From: Akkermansiaceae bacterium UBA2367
Lineage (GTDB): Bacteria; Verrucomicrobiota; Verrucomicrobiia; Verrucomicrobiales; DEV007
DNA: 19,533 nucleotides
Direction: 5' to 3'
Assembly: GCA_002344525.1 (NCBI GenBank)
Contig: DDTJ01000037.1
Coordinates: 1-19,533 of the forward strand
Position numbers and translations under genes: made by a program. Positions within the stretch are counted from its first letter, which is position 1; each line of letters begins with the position of its first letter. Positions 1 through 6,554 of the stretch are shown in pieces. Below the pieces are notes generated by a model. That model saw only the letters and a list, made by a program, of their open reading frames with translations. It was not told where the DNA came from and searched no databases.

Positions 1-119
1 AGTAAGGAGTAAGGAGTAAGGAGTAAGAAGTAAGGAGTAAGGAGTGAGGAGTAAGGAGTAAGGAGTAAGGAGTAAGGAGTAATGAGTAAGGAGTAAGGAG
101 TAAGGAGTAAGGAGTAAGA
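1..119. repeat. Heptanucleotide tandem array, 17 x AGTAAGG
   Basis: Seventeen contiguous 7-bp units of AGTAAGG fill the left edge and probably continue outside the window. Thirteen units are perfect. Units 4 and 17 read AGTAAGA, unit 7 AGTGAGG and unit 12 AGTAATG. The array ends 3 bp from the frr stop codon. Because 7 is not a multiple of 3, TAA falls in all three forward frames, while the reverse strand (CCTTACT units) has no stops. It resembles the short tandemly repeated heptamers found between genes in several phyla; no function is evident. Confidence 0.95.
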
Positions 120-122
120 ATG

Positions 123-689
123 CTAAACCGTCATCACATCCTTCTCCTTCGCGGCGAGATGCCCATCGATGGATTTGACGTGCTTGTCGGTGAGATTCTG
201 GACCTCCTTTTCGTGGTCGTGGAACTGGTCCTCGGTGATGGTGCTGGCCTTGAGCGCGGCCTTGAGCTTGTCGATGGCGTCCTTCCTCGCGCTGCGCACG
301 CGCACGCGACCTTGCTCGGCCATGTCCTTGATGATTTTCACGAGGTCGCGGCGGCGCTCCTCGGAAAGCTCGGGGATGGGCAGGCGGATGATGCGCCCGT
401 CGTTGGCGGGGTTGATCCCGAGCTTCGATTCGCGCAAGGCGCGGTCGATGTCCTGGAGGATGGAGGGATCGTGCGGCTGCACCGTGAGGAGGCGCGGTTC
501 GGGCGCGGAGACGAGCGCGATCTGCTTCAGCGACATCGTCGAGCCGTAGGACTGGACATGGACGTGGATGTTGTCGAGCAGGGCGGGGCTGGCCTTGCCG
601 GTGCGGATGCCGGTCATCTCCGAGGAGACGAAGTCGGCGGCCTTCTCCATCGCGTCGTCGGTTTCGAGCAGAAAGGTTTCGAGGTCCAT
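123..689 (-). CDS. frr: Ribosome recycling factor
   Basis: This 188-residue protein splits post-termination 70S ribosomes together with EF-G so that subunits can be reused in the cytoplasm. The length fits the family (about 185). The signature stretch GIRTGKASP lies near residue 28, and LPIPELSEERRRDLVK is followed by RVRSARKDAIDKLK in the long three-helix-bundle arm. The frame stays open upstream to a TTG at 734, but the ATG at 689 begins the conserved MDLETFLLET helix and is preferred. No clear Shine-Dalgarno precedes it. It lies 48 bp downstream of pyrH, the classic pyrH-frr pairing, and is probably co-transcribed. The stop is TAG at 125-123, directly followed by the heptamer array. Confidence 0.97.
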   Translation of the reverse strand: MDLETFLLETDDAMEKAADFVSSEMTGIRTGKASPALLDNIHVHVQSYGSTMSLKQIALVSAPEPRLLTVQPHDPSILQDIDRALRESKLGINPANDGRIIRLPIPELSEERRRDLVKIIKDMAEQGRVRVRSARKDAIDKLKAALKASTITEDQFHDHEKEVQNLTDKHVKSIDGHLAAKEKDVMTV

Positions 690-722
690 GGCGGTTTGAA
701 TGAAGGATTTTATAGAGGGATC

Positions 723-737
723 GGCTTGGCGCAAGCC
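723..737 (-). other. Short hairpin between pyrH and frr
   Basis: GGCTTG, a 3-nt spacer (GCG) and CAAGCC form a 6-bp stem directly after the pyrH TGA (740-738). There is no T tract, so a strong intrinsic terminator is unlikely. It could be a weak attenuator or an mRNA stability element. A TATAAA sits just downstream on the minus strand (about 715-710) but has no convincing -35 partner. Confidence 0.35.
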
Positions 738-1454
738 TCAGGCTCGCACCACGGTGCCGATGGATTCTCCGGTGAGGGCGCGGTGGATGTTGCCGTCCAC
801 GGTCATGTCGAAGACGACGATGGGGATGCCGTTGTCTTGGCAAAGGGTGAAGGCGGTGCCGTCCATGACCTTGAGGTTGCGCGAGAGCGCCTCGTTGTAG
901 CTCAGGGTCTCGTAGCGGACGGCGTCGGAATGCTTGGCGGGGTCCTTGTCATAGACGCCGTCGACCTTGGTCGCCTTGAAGATCACGTCCGCCCCGATCT
1001 CGCTGGCGCGGAGGGCGGCGGTGGTGTCGGTGGTGAAGAAGGGGTTGCCCGTGCCCGCGCCGAAGATGACGACGCGCCCTTTCTCCAAGTGGCGGATGGC
1101 GACGCGGCGGATGAAGCTCTCGGCCACGTTCTTCATCTCGATGGCGCTCTGCACACGGCTCGGCACGCCCACGGCTTCGAGCAGGCTCTGGAGGGCGATG
1201 GAGTTCATCACCGTGGCGAGCATGCCCACGTAGTCGGCGGTGGCCCGATCCATCCCGCGTCCGGCGGCGGAGGCCCCGCGCCAGAAGTTGCCGCCTCCGA
1301 CGACGATGGCGATTTCCAGCCCGGTCTGGTGGGCGGCTTTGATCTGCTTGGCGATTCCCTCGACGATCTCGGGGGAGATGTTGTCTTCGCTGCCGGGTTC
1401 GCGCAGGGCTTCGCCGCTGAGTTTCAGGACGACTCGTTTGTAGGGGTTGGGCAT
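738..1454 (-). CDS. pyrH: UMP kinase
   Basis: This 238-residue uridylate kinase phosphorylates UMP to UDP with ATP in pyrimidine nucleotide synthesis. It belongs to the bacterial hexameric amino-acid-kinase type, and the length fits (about 240). Visible motifs are LKLSGEAL (10-17), VVGGGNFWRG (51-60), ATADYVGMLATVMN (71-84), GTGNPFFTTDT (134-144), ATKVDGVYDKDP (161-172) and DNGIPIVVFDM (207-217). The frame is open for 20 codons further upstream, but the ATG at 1454 starts the conserved beta strand and has a good ribosome binding site (GGAAGGAA). It lies between fmt (49 bp upstream) and frr (48 bp downstream), so one leftward operon is likely. The usual partners rpsB and tsf are not here. Confidence 0.98.
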   Translation of the reverse strand: MPNPYKRVVLKLSGEALREPGSEDNISPEIVEGIAKQIKAAHQTGLEIAIVVGGGNFWRGASAAGRGMDRATADYVGMLATVMNSIALQSLLEAVGVPSRVQSAIEMKNVAESFIRRVAIRHLEKGRVVIFGAGTGNPFFTTDTTAALRASEIGADVIFKATKVDGVYDKDPAKHSDAVRYETLSYNEALSRNLKVMDGTAFTLCQDNGIPIVVFDMTVDGNIHRALTGESIGTVVRA

Positions 1455-1463
1455 AGACGGGGG

Positions 1464-1471
1464 TTCCTTCC
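1464..1471 (-). promoter_or_regulatory. Shine-Dalgarno of pyrH
   Basis: GGAAGGAA on the minus strand ends 9 nt before the ATG at 1454. It supports that start over the longer open frame. It is one of the few clear ribosome binding sites in the window. Confidence 0.7.
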
Positions 1472-1503
1472 GTGGCCTCAACCTCCGCCAATCGAATCCA
1501 TTT

Positions 1504-2478
1504 TCAAACCGCAATCTCCGGGGAGCCGAGAATCGTGCCGACGGGGACGGGGTGGCCGCGCAAAAAGTCGGAGACGGGTAGGCGGCGGCGGCCTTCGAGC
1601 TGGAGGTCGCCGCGCAGTTCGAGGGCGTCGTCGCCGCATCGCACGACGAGGCGGGAACCGCTTTCGAGGACGGTGCCGGGTGGGACGTCGGTCGCCGCCT
1701 CGACGGGGAGGGCGAAGGGATGGATCTTCAGTTTTCGCGGTCCGTCGCTGCTCGGCAGTCCGGTGGTTGTGCCCGGCCAAGGGTCGTAGGCGCGGACGAG
1801 GCGGGCGAGAAAGGCGGCGGGGGCGCTCCAGTCGATCTCGCCGTCCTCGCGTCCGAGCTTTCCGGTATGGGTGGAGAGGGTTTCGTCCTGGGGTTCGGCG
1901 GGTGGGGTTCCGGCGCGGAAAAGACGCAGGCCCTCCTCGATGACGGCGGGGCCGAGATCGGCGAGGCGGTCGTGGAGGTTGCCTCCGGTGTCCTCGGGCC
2001 GGATGGGCAGGGCTTTCTTCAAGATCATGTCCCCGGCGTCGAGCCTCGGCGTGACGTGCATGAGGGTGATCCCGGTCTCGGCGTCGCCCTCGCGGATCGC
2101 GGCTTGGATGGGCGCGGCCCCGCGATGGCGCGGGAGGAGGGAGGCGTGGAGGTTGACGCAGGCGAGCGCCGGGATCGCGAGGAGCGCCTTCGGCAGGATC
2201 TGTCCGTAGGCCATGACCACGGCGAGGTCGGGTTCGAAGGCCGCGAATTCCCGCAAGGCGGCCTCGTCGCCGCGCAAGCGCTCGGGCTGGCGCACGGGCA
2301 CGCCGCGGGCTTCGGCGAGGACCTTCACCTCGGGCGGGGTGAGGGTCTGCTTCCGTCCGATCGGCTTGTCGGGCTGGGTGTAGACCGCGACGAGTTCGTC
2401 GCCGCCCCGGCAATGGTCGAGGAGCCATCGCAAGGTCGGCAGGGCGATCTCGCCGGTGCCCATGAAGAGAATTCGCAT
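1504..2478 (-). CDS. fmt: Methionyl-tRNA formyltransferase
   Basis: This 324-residue cytoplasmic enzyme transfers a formyl group from 10-formyl-tetrahydrofolate to Met-tRNAfMet for translation initiation. The N-terminal Rossmann-type domain begins MRILFMGTGEIALP. The signature VNLHASLLPRHRGAAPI (108-124) holds Asn109 and His111, and Asp147 lies in LDAGDM; these match the catalytic Asn-His-Asp of the E. coli enzyme with a +3 offset. The C-terminal tRNA-binding part begins around GEIDW and VRAYDPWPG. The length is slightly above the usual 310-315. The ATG at 2478 is chosen because the core strand starts there; the upstream open extension (to 2514) is not family-like. A def (peptide deformylase) gene, often adjacent, is absent here. 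Neighbours are YjbQ upstream (55-bp gap) and pyrH downstream. Confidence 0.97.
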   Translation of the reverse strand: MRILFMGTGEIALPTLRWLLDHCRGGDELVAVYTQPDKPIGRKQTLTPPEVKVLAEARGVPVRQPERLRGDEAALREFAAFEPDLAVVMAYGQILPKALLAIPALACVNLHASLLPRHRGAAPIQAAIREGDAETGITLMHVTPRLDAGDMILKKALPIRPEDTGGNLHDRLADLGPAVIEEGLRLFRAGTPPAEPQDETLSTHTGKLGREDGEIDWSAPAAFLARLVRAYDPWPGTTTGLPSSDGPRKLKIHPFALPVEAATDVPPGTVLESGSRLVVRCGDDALELRGDLQLEGRRRLPVSDFLRGHPVPVGTILGSPEIAV

Positions 2479-2533
2479 CGACCGCCAATCAAGGGCCGGA
2501 GGCGGGAAGGTCAACGGGATTGTGGCGGTCGGG

Positions 2534-2965
2534 TCACGGACGGCCTCCGATCAGCGACAGCACCACCTTCCGCGTGTGCGGCGCGTGGCGGTGCTCGAAG
2601 AGGAACACGCCCTGCCAAGTCCCCAGCACGGGCTGCCCGCCTTGCACGGGAATGACCTCGCTCGTCCTCGTCAGGGCCATTCGCAGGTGGCTGGGGCTGT
2701 CGTCGGGGCCTTCGTAGGTGTGGACGAGGAAGGGCAGGGTCTCCGGCACGAGGTGGTCGAAGAAGGCGTGCAGGTCCGTCCTCGCCTCGGGGTCGGCGTT
2801 TTCCATGATGACGAGGCTGGCGCTGGTGTGGCGCACGAAGACGGTGAGCTGCCCCTCGCGCACTCCGCTCGACGAGACGAAGGCTCGCAGCTCGCGGGTC
2901 AGCTCGTAGGTTCCCTTGCCGCGGGTGGGGACGGTCAGCTCTCGGGTGTGGACGGAAAGGGGCAT
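2534..2965 (-). CDS. YjbQ/UPF0047 family protein (secondary thiamine-phosphate synthase type)
   Basis: This 143-residue small beta-rich protein has the full family length. Hallmarks are VRHTSASLVIMENAD (44-58), a conserved His at 93 in PSHLRMAL, and the near-terminal GTWQGVFLFE (115-124) followed by HTRKVVLSL. E. coli YjbQ has weak thiamine-phosphate synthase activity, which gave the family its name; the physiological role is unsettled, so a metabolic assignment here is only by family. The frame continues open to 3139, but that extension is Arg/Pro-rich and unlike the family, so the ATG at 2965 is used. It is the first gene of the leftward cluster with fmt, pyrH and frr. No obvious Shine-Dalgarno lies at normal spacing; GAGGAG is about 20 nt upstream. 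Confidence 0.9.
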   Translation of the reverse strand: MPLSVHTRELTVPTRGKGTYELTRELRAFVSSSGVREGQLTVFVRHTSASLVIMENADPEARTDLHAFFDHLVPETLPFLVHTYEGPDDSPSHLRMALTRTSEVIPVQGGQPVLGTWQGVFLFEHRHAPHTRKVVLSLIGGRP

Positions 2966-3244
2966 GTTTGGATGGCCCACTATACTCCTCCTCGGAGTCT
3001 TTTGGGATTCGGAAACATCCGTCTCCCGTTCGAAGGGTGACCGTGGCGAGCGGGATGCGTCGGGTAGGGCGGTCTGGCCCGGGCCGCCGCGAAGGGTCTG
3101 CTCGCATCCTCTCGCGCCCAATCCCAATCCTCTTCGCATTCGCGGATATTTGCGGCCATTCGCGTCAAAAAAGAATGGGGAACGCGAATCTGCGCGAATG
3201 AAACGCGAATCACCGCGAATGGAAGAAAATTGGATGTGCTTTTG
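2966..3244. other. Non-coding gap upstream of the yjbQ-fmt-pyrH-frr cluster
   Basis: These 279 bp lie between the end of the propeller gene and the YjbQ start, both read leftward. The region should therefore hold the terminator of the former and the promoter of the latter. I see a perfect GGCCCGGGCC palindrome at 3076-3085 flanked by GGCGG and CCGCC, but no T-run terminator and no convincing -35/-10 pair. The part nearest the propeller gene is a repeat block listed separately. Confidence 0.6.
3138..3220. repeat. Phased inverted ATTCGCG / CGCGAAT repeat block
   Basis: Left arm copies are ATTCGCG at 3138 and 3158 with ATTTGCG at 3148. Right arm copies of CGCGAAT begin at 3183, 3193, 3204 and 3214. 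Spacing is 10-11 bp within each arm. The arms are inverted, so the three left copies can pair with the first three right copies (one G-T wobble) around an A-rich loop at about 3166-3181. This could be a dispersed intergenic palindromic repeat, an RNA hairpin 3' of the propeller gene, or a phased protein-binding array. Confidence 0.8.
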
Positions 3245-4816
3245 TCACGGCTCCGGCAGCAGCCAGGCGGCGGCTTCGCGGTCGTTGCGGACGAGGAGGA
3301 CGCGGCCCGCGACCGCCGGGGCGTTCCAAGTCATCGAGGAGAGGGCGGGGAGGCGGGCGGCTTCGGCGAAGCCTGCGGGGCCCACCTCGCCGAGGACGAC
3401 TTCGCCCGCCTCGGTCTGGACGAGGAGCCAGCTTCCGAAGAGGAGGTGCTGGCCGAATCCGAATTTCTCCTTCTTCCAGACCCGCTTTCCCGTGGCGAGG
3501 TCGATGCAGGCGAGCCGCCCTTCGTCGAGACCGTAGGCGTGCTCCCCGACGACGGCGGCGGAGCTGAATTTCGTTTTCATCTGGGTGGATTTCCAAAGCG
3601 GCGTCACGGCGAAGCCACCGTCCTCGCTCCTCGCGATCTTCAGGAGCAGGCTGCCCGCCCCGTAGCTCGCGGTGACGAGGAGTCGGTTTCCGGTCAGGGC
3701 GATGGGCTGGCCGACTTTCGGAAAGGTGCCGGGCCAGGGATGCCGCCAGAGGGTCGCGCCCGTTGCGGGGTCGAGCCCGCAGACATCGGCGAAATTGACG
3801 CTGACGATCTGCCGCGCCCCCGCGAGGGTGAGGAGGCGCGGGGAGCTGTAGCTCGCCCCGCCGCCCTCGTGGATCCAGCGAGTTTCCCCGCTGGCGAGAT
3901 CGCAGGCGACGAGGGTGGGGCCGCTGCGGTCGGGTCCGGCGAAGACGACCAGGCTTTCCTCGGGCAGGACCAGGGGCGAGTTCGCCATGCCCCACTTCTG
4001 CGTTTCCGCCCCGAGATCGCGGAGGAGGTGGCGCGACCAGACGAGGGCTCCCGTCTCCAGATCGAGGCAGTTGACCACGCCGGTGCTGCCCATGGCGTAG
4101 ACCCGGCCCCCGTGGATCGTCGGGGTGGCGCGGGGGCCGTCGCCGCCCATGGCCGCGCCACCGTTCTCGGCGCGTTCGAGGAGCAGCCTCGTTTGCGGGG
4201 CGGCGTGGTTCCAGAGGTTGCGTCCCGTGGCGAGGTCGAGGCAGGTGACGTGCTCGTCGTCGCCGATTTGTTGTTGTGTCAGGGCGAACGGGCCGGCGAC
4301 GGTGAAGCTCGACCAGCCTTTCCCGATGGGGCGTCGCCAGAGAGGCTCCGGCGGTCGCGCGGTCCAGTCTGTGCCGAAGGGCGGGGGGCCGCCCATCCCG
4401 TCGCGGCCGGGTCCGAGGAAGTCGAGCAGGTCGGCGGCCCCTTCCGGGGGAGGGGAGGCGGAGGGAAGCGCCTCCACGACCGGGGAGGTCCCAGGCACCG
4501 TGGCCTTTTCCCAAGCCCAGGCGAATTTCGGAAAGGACGAGCCCGAGACCGACCCCTCGTAGCGGAGGAGCCGCGAGGCCGCGAAGCCGAGGATCGCGAA
4601 GGCGAGCAGGGCGAATCCGCAACGCCGCAAGCGCGCGCGGACCGGAGCCCGGTCGAAGACCGCATACCACAGCCCGAAGAGGAACAGGGCGACGACCGCC
4701 GCCCCCGGCACGACCCAGACCAGATGCGTCATTTCGCTGCGCCGCACCCATAGCGCCACGAGCGGCGCGAAGGCCGCGACGAGGATGAGGCTGGCGGTGC
4801 GGAGGAAGCGTTTCAT
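3245..4816 (-). CDS. PQQ-like beta-propeller membrane protein
   Basis: This 523-residue protein has three predicted N-terminal membrane helices (about 6-24, 31-50 and 66-83), then an exported or outward-facing beta-propeller. FLGPGRDG (133-140) resembles the FRGPxRDG motif common in planctomycete and verrucomicrobial PQQ-repeat proteins. Propeller blades are marked by repeated D-x-x-TG-x-x-x-W strands: LATGRNLW (195-202), LETGALVW (253-260), LASGETRW (307-314), ATGATLW (351-357) and a late LATGKRVW. These are BamB-like, pyrrolo-quinoline-quinone-type repeats. No clear cofactor or catalytic residues are visible, so a structural or binding role is as likely as dehydrogenase activity. The ATG at 4816 begins a credible membrane helix. 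It is divergent from the small inhibitor-like gene. Confidence 0.85.
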   Translation of the reverse strand: MKRFLRTASLILVAAFAPLVALWVRRSEMTHLVWVVPGAAVVALFLFGLWYAVFDRAPVRARLRRCGFALLAFAILGFAASRLLRYEGSVSGSSFPKFAWAWEKATVPGTSPVVEALPSASPPPEGAADLLDFLGPGRDGMGGPPPFGTDWTARPPEPLWRRPIGKGWSSFTVAGPFALTQQQIGDDEHVTCLDLATGRNLWNHAAPQTRLLLERAENGGAAMGGDGPRATPTIHGGRVYAMGSTGVVNCLDLETGALVWSRHLLRDLGAETQKWGMANSPLVLPEESLVVFAGPDRSGPTLVACDLASGETRWIHEGGGASYSSPRLLTLAGARQIVSVNFADVCGLDPATGATLWRHPWPGTFPKVGQPIALTGNRLLVTASYGAGSLLLKIARSEDGGFAVTPLWKSTQMKTKFSSAAVVGEHAYGLDEGRLACIDLATGKRVWKKEKFGFGQHLLFGSWLLVQTEAGEVVLGEVGPAGFAEAARLPALSSMTWNAPAVAGRVLLVRNDREAAAWLLPEP

Positions 4817-4887
4817 CTATGGAGAAGAGTAGCACAAGGCGCGAGGAAACGCTGGCGTCGGCGTCCGGAATGTGGCAGGGTCCGGGC

Positions 4888-5196
4888 ATGGGAACGAGAC
4901 GGAAGATGATCGTCGGTCTGGCGGCGGCGGCCCTGCTGCCGGTCGCCTGCCGCGAACGGGGGGAGGCTCCGGGGTCTCCCGGAGCGCCTCTGGCGAAAGG
5001 CGGAAAGCCCGAGGGCGACGGGGCTTTCCTCGGCCTCACCGAAGCCGAAGGAGCCGCCCTCGCGAAGAGCAGGCAACTGCCCTACCGCGTGATCGCCATC
5101 GACGGCGAACCGCGCCCCGCGACCATGGACTATCGACCCGACCGGGTCAATTTCGAGCTCCGAGGGGGTCGGATCGTGAAGACGACGAGAGGGTAG
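4888..5196 (+). CDS. Peptidase inhibitor I78-like small exported protein (lipoprotein candidate)
   Basis: This 102-residue protein begins MGTRRKMIVGLAAAALLPVAC, a signal sequence ending in a lipobox-like LPVAC with Cys21. The -3 Pro is atypical, so lipidation is uncertain. The C-terminal half has TMDYRPDRVNFEL (79-91) preceded by YRVIAIDG and followed by GRIVKTTRG, matching the pattern of the I78 inhibitor family (RVI...TMDYRPDRLN...G.I....G). Members are small fold-I-like inhibitors of serine proteases, usually periplasmic. The frame is open from an ATG at 4819, but 4888 gives a proper signal peptide and has GGCAGGG about 8 nt upstream. The gene is alone on the plus strand between two minus-strand genes. 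The target protease is unknown. Confidence 0.72.
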   Translation: MGTRRKMIVGLAAAALLPVACRERGEAPGSPGAPLAKGGKPEGDGAFLGLTEAEGAALAKSRQLPYRVIAIDGEPRPATMDYRPDRVNFELRGGRIVKTTRG

Positions 5197-5213
5197 GCGA
5201 TCCTCGCCTGTCC

Positions 5214-6434
5214 TCACTCCGCGGCCCGCTGCTTCACCCATTCGCCGAAGACTTCCCCGGCCCCCCGTCCGTCGCCCTCGCCGCGATCCACCAGCGGCAG
5301 ATCCTGCGCCGGGACGATTTGGCGGATCAGTTCGTCGCGCTCCTTCTCCGCCTCCCCGCCCGCGCCTTCGGACACGTCGGGATGCGCGACGACGACATCC
5401 CATGCCCGCTTCCCGTAGCTGAGGCTGTGGTTCGCGATCCACATCTGGGTGCGGATGAATTCCTCCCCGTCCCGCGCGGCGGCGGATCGCGGGACGGCGA
5501 TCACGACGAGGTCGGGGGAGAGGGGGCGCACGCGGTGCGAGGCGTCTTTCATCAAAGCGGGGCGGTCGAGTCCGGCGACGGGCCAAGGCACCACCTCGAC
5601 CGATGCTCCCGGCACGGCCTCGCGCAAGGCGTCCCCGGCCAGCGTGTCGAAGGGTGGCATCGCGAGGACGCGGACAGGCTCTCCCTTTCGCAGTTTGGTC
5701 AGGGTGAAGGCGAGCGGGGCGGAGACGGGAAGGTCGTCGGGGAGGAGGACCGGCTCCCCCTCGACTACCGTCAGGATCGACTCGGCGAGACGGCGGTGCC
5801 CGCGCAGGTTCGGATGGATTTCGTCGCTCATGGAGAGCCGCCAGGCTTCCGGCTCGCGGGCCTGCAAAGCGCCGAGATCGGCGTGGGGATCGCAGAGGGG
5901 CACGGCGAGTTCGCGGGCGACGGCTCGGGCGGCCCCGGCGAAAACGGCGACTTCCGCGACGGGGCGGGCGGGCGTCTCGGCGACGGCGTTCGGTGTGCAG
6001 AGGACGACCTCGGCTCCGGCGGCGCGGCATTTCTCGACGATTTCGGCGAGGTTTTTCCGGTAGAGATCGAGCGAGCCCTTGGCGACATCGTTCAGGCCGA
6101 ACATCACCGTGACGAGATGGGGGCGGTGGACGAGGACATGCTGCTGCAGCCGCGCGAGTCCGTTCGTCGTGGTGTGGCCGCTGGCGCCCGCGTTGACCAC
6201 GGTGATCTCCGCTTTCGGATGGTGTGACGCGAGGACTTCGCCGATCAGCTCGGGATAGGAGCGCCGTCCGCCCGTGTGGTAGTAGACGCCGGTGACGCTG
6301 TCGCCGAAGCAGACGATGCGGAGCGGCTGCCGCTCCGCTCGCAGGAGTTCGCGGAAGCGGAGCGGGGCCGGAGCCTCCTGCGCGGCGAGGAGGAGGGGGA
6401 AGGCGAGAGCCAGGACGGGAAAGAGGCGCTTCAT
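5214..6434 (-). CDS. Secreted SGNH/GDSL hydrolase
   Basis: This 406-residue protein has a Sec signal (MKRLFPVLALAFPLLLAAQ). All SGNH blocks are visible: GDSVT with Ser46, NAGASGHTT (81-89) as block II, FGLND with Asn115, and DEIHPN with Asp204 and His207. It should be an esterase or acyl-hydrolase acting outside the cytoplasm, perhaps on acetylated polysaccharide; the substrate is not readable. Residues from about 225 to 406 form a second region with SGNH-like strand patterns (PDLVVIAVPR near 335) but no catalytic motifs, possibly a degenerate duplicate. The ATG at 6434 is chosen for the signal peptide; AAGGTG about 10 nt upstream is a weak Shine-Dalgarno. It is divergent, with 120 bp between, from the large SGNH-like fusion gene. 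Confidence 0.88.
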   Translation of the reverse strand: MKRLFPVLALAFPLLLAAQEAPAPLRFRELLRAERQPLRIVCFGDSVTGVYYHTGGRRSYPELIGEVLASHHPKAEITVVNAGASGHTTTNGLARLQQHVLVHRPHLVTVMFGLNDVAKGSLDLYRKNLAEIVEKCRAAGAEVVLCTPNAVAETPARPVAEVAVFAGAARAVARELAVPLCDPHADLGALQAREPEAWRLSMSDEIHPNLRGHRRLAESILTVVEGEPVLLPDDLPVSAPLAFTLTKLRKGEPVRVLAMPPFDTLAGDALREAVPGASVEVVPWPVAGLDRPALMKDASHRVRPLSPDLVVIAVPRSAAARDGEEFIRTQMWIANHSLSYGKRAWDVVVAHPDVSEGAGGEAEKERDELIRQIVPAQDLPLVDRGEGDGRGAGEVFGEWVKQRAAE

Positions 6435-6538
6435 GGGGCACCTTGTCGGAATCCGGAGAGGAACACAAGAGGCTTCCAAACGGCGCAAAAAGGTATCGGG
6501 TATGGCGCACCTTTGGGGTTGAATCCCGCTGCGCTTGA

Positions 6539-6553
6539 CCGGAACGCTTCCGG
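6539..6553 (+). other. Hairpin immediately before the start of the SGNH-like/azurin fusion gene
   Basis: CCGGAA, a 3-nt loop (CGC) and TTCCGG make a perfect 6-bp stem ending one base before the ATG at 6555. It occupies the place where a Shine-Dalgarno should be. It may reduce initiation there, or it may indicate that the true start is the ATG at 6600. Confidence 0.45.
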
Positions 6554-6554
6554 C

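Noticed and set aside
1..119. CRISPR array
   Set aside because: The units are 7 bp with no spacers; it is a simple tandem repeat.
120..1943. Long open frame on the plus strand across frr, pyrH and part of fmt
   Set aside because: It is antisense to three well-recognised genes, has low-complexity Gly/Val/Arg composition and matches no family; high GC keeps the frame open.
3076..3085. GGCCCGGGCC palindrome as a terminator or operator
   Set aside because: It is short, lacks a T tract, and such palindromes are expected by chance in this base composition.
3230..4753. Plus-strand open frame opposite the propeller protein
   Set aside because: The minus-strand product shows repeated D-x-x-TG-x-x-x-W blades and membrane helices; the plus-strand product shows nothing.
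4872..6227. Plus-strand open frame opposite the SGNH hydrolase
   Set aside because: The minus-strand frame holds all SGNH catalytic blocks; this frame is a GC-driven shadow.
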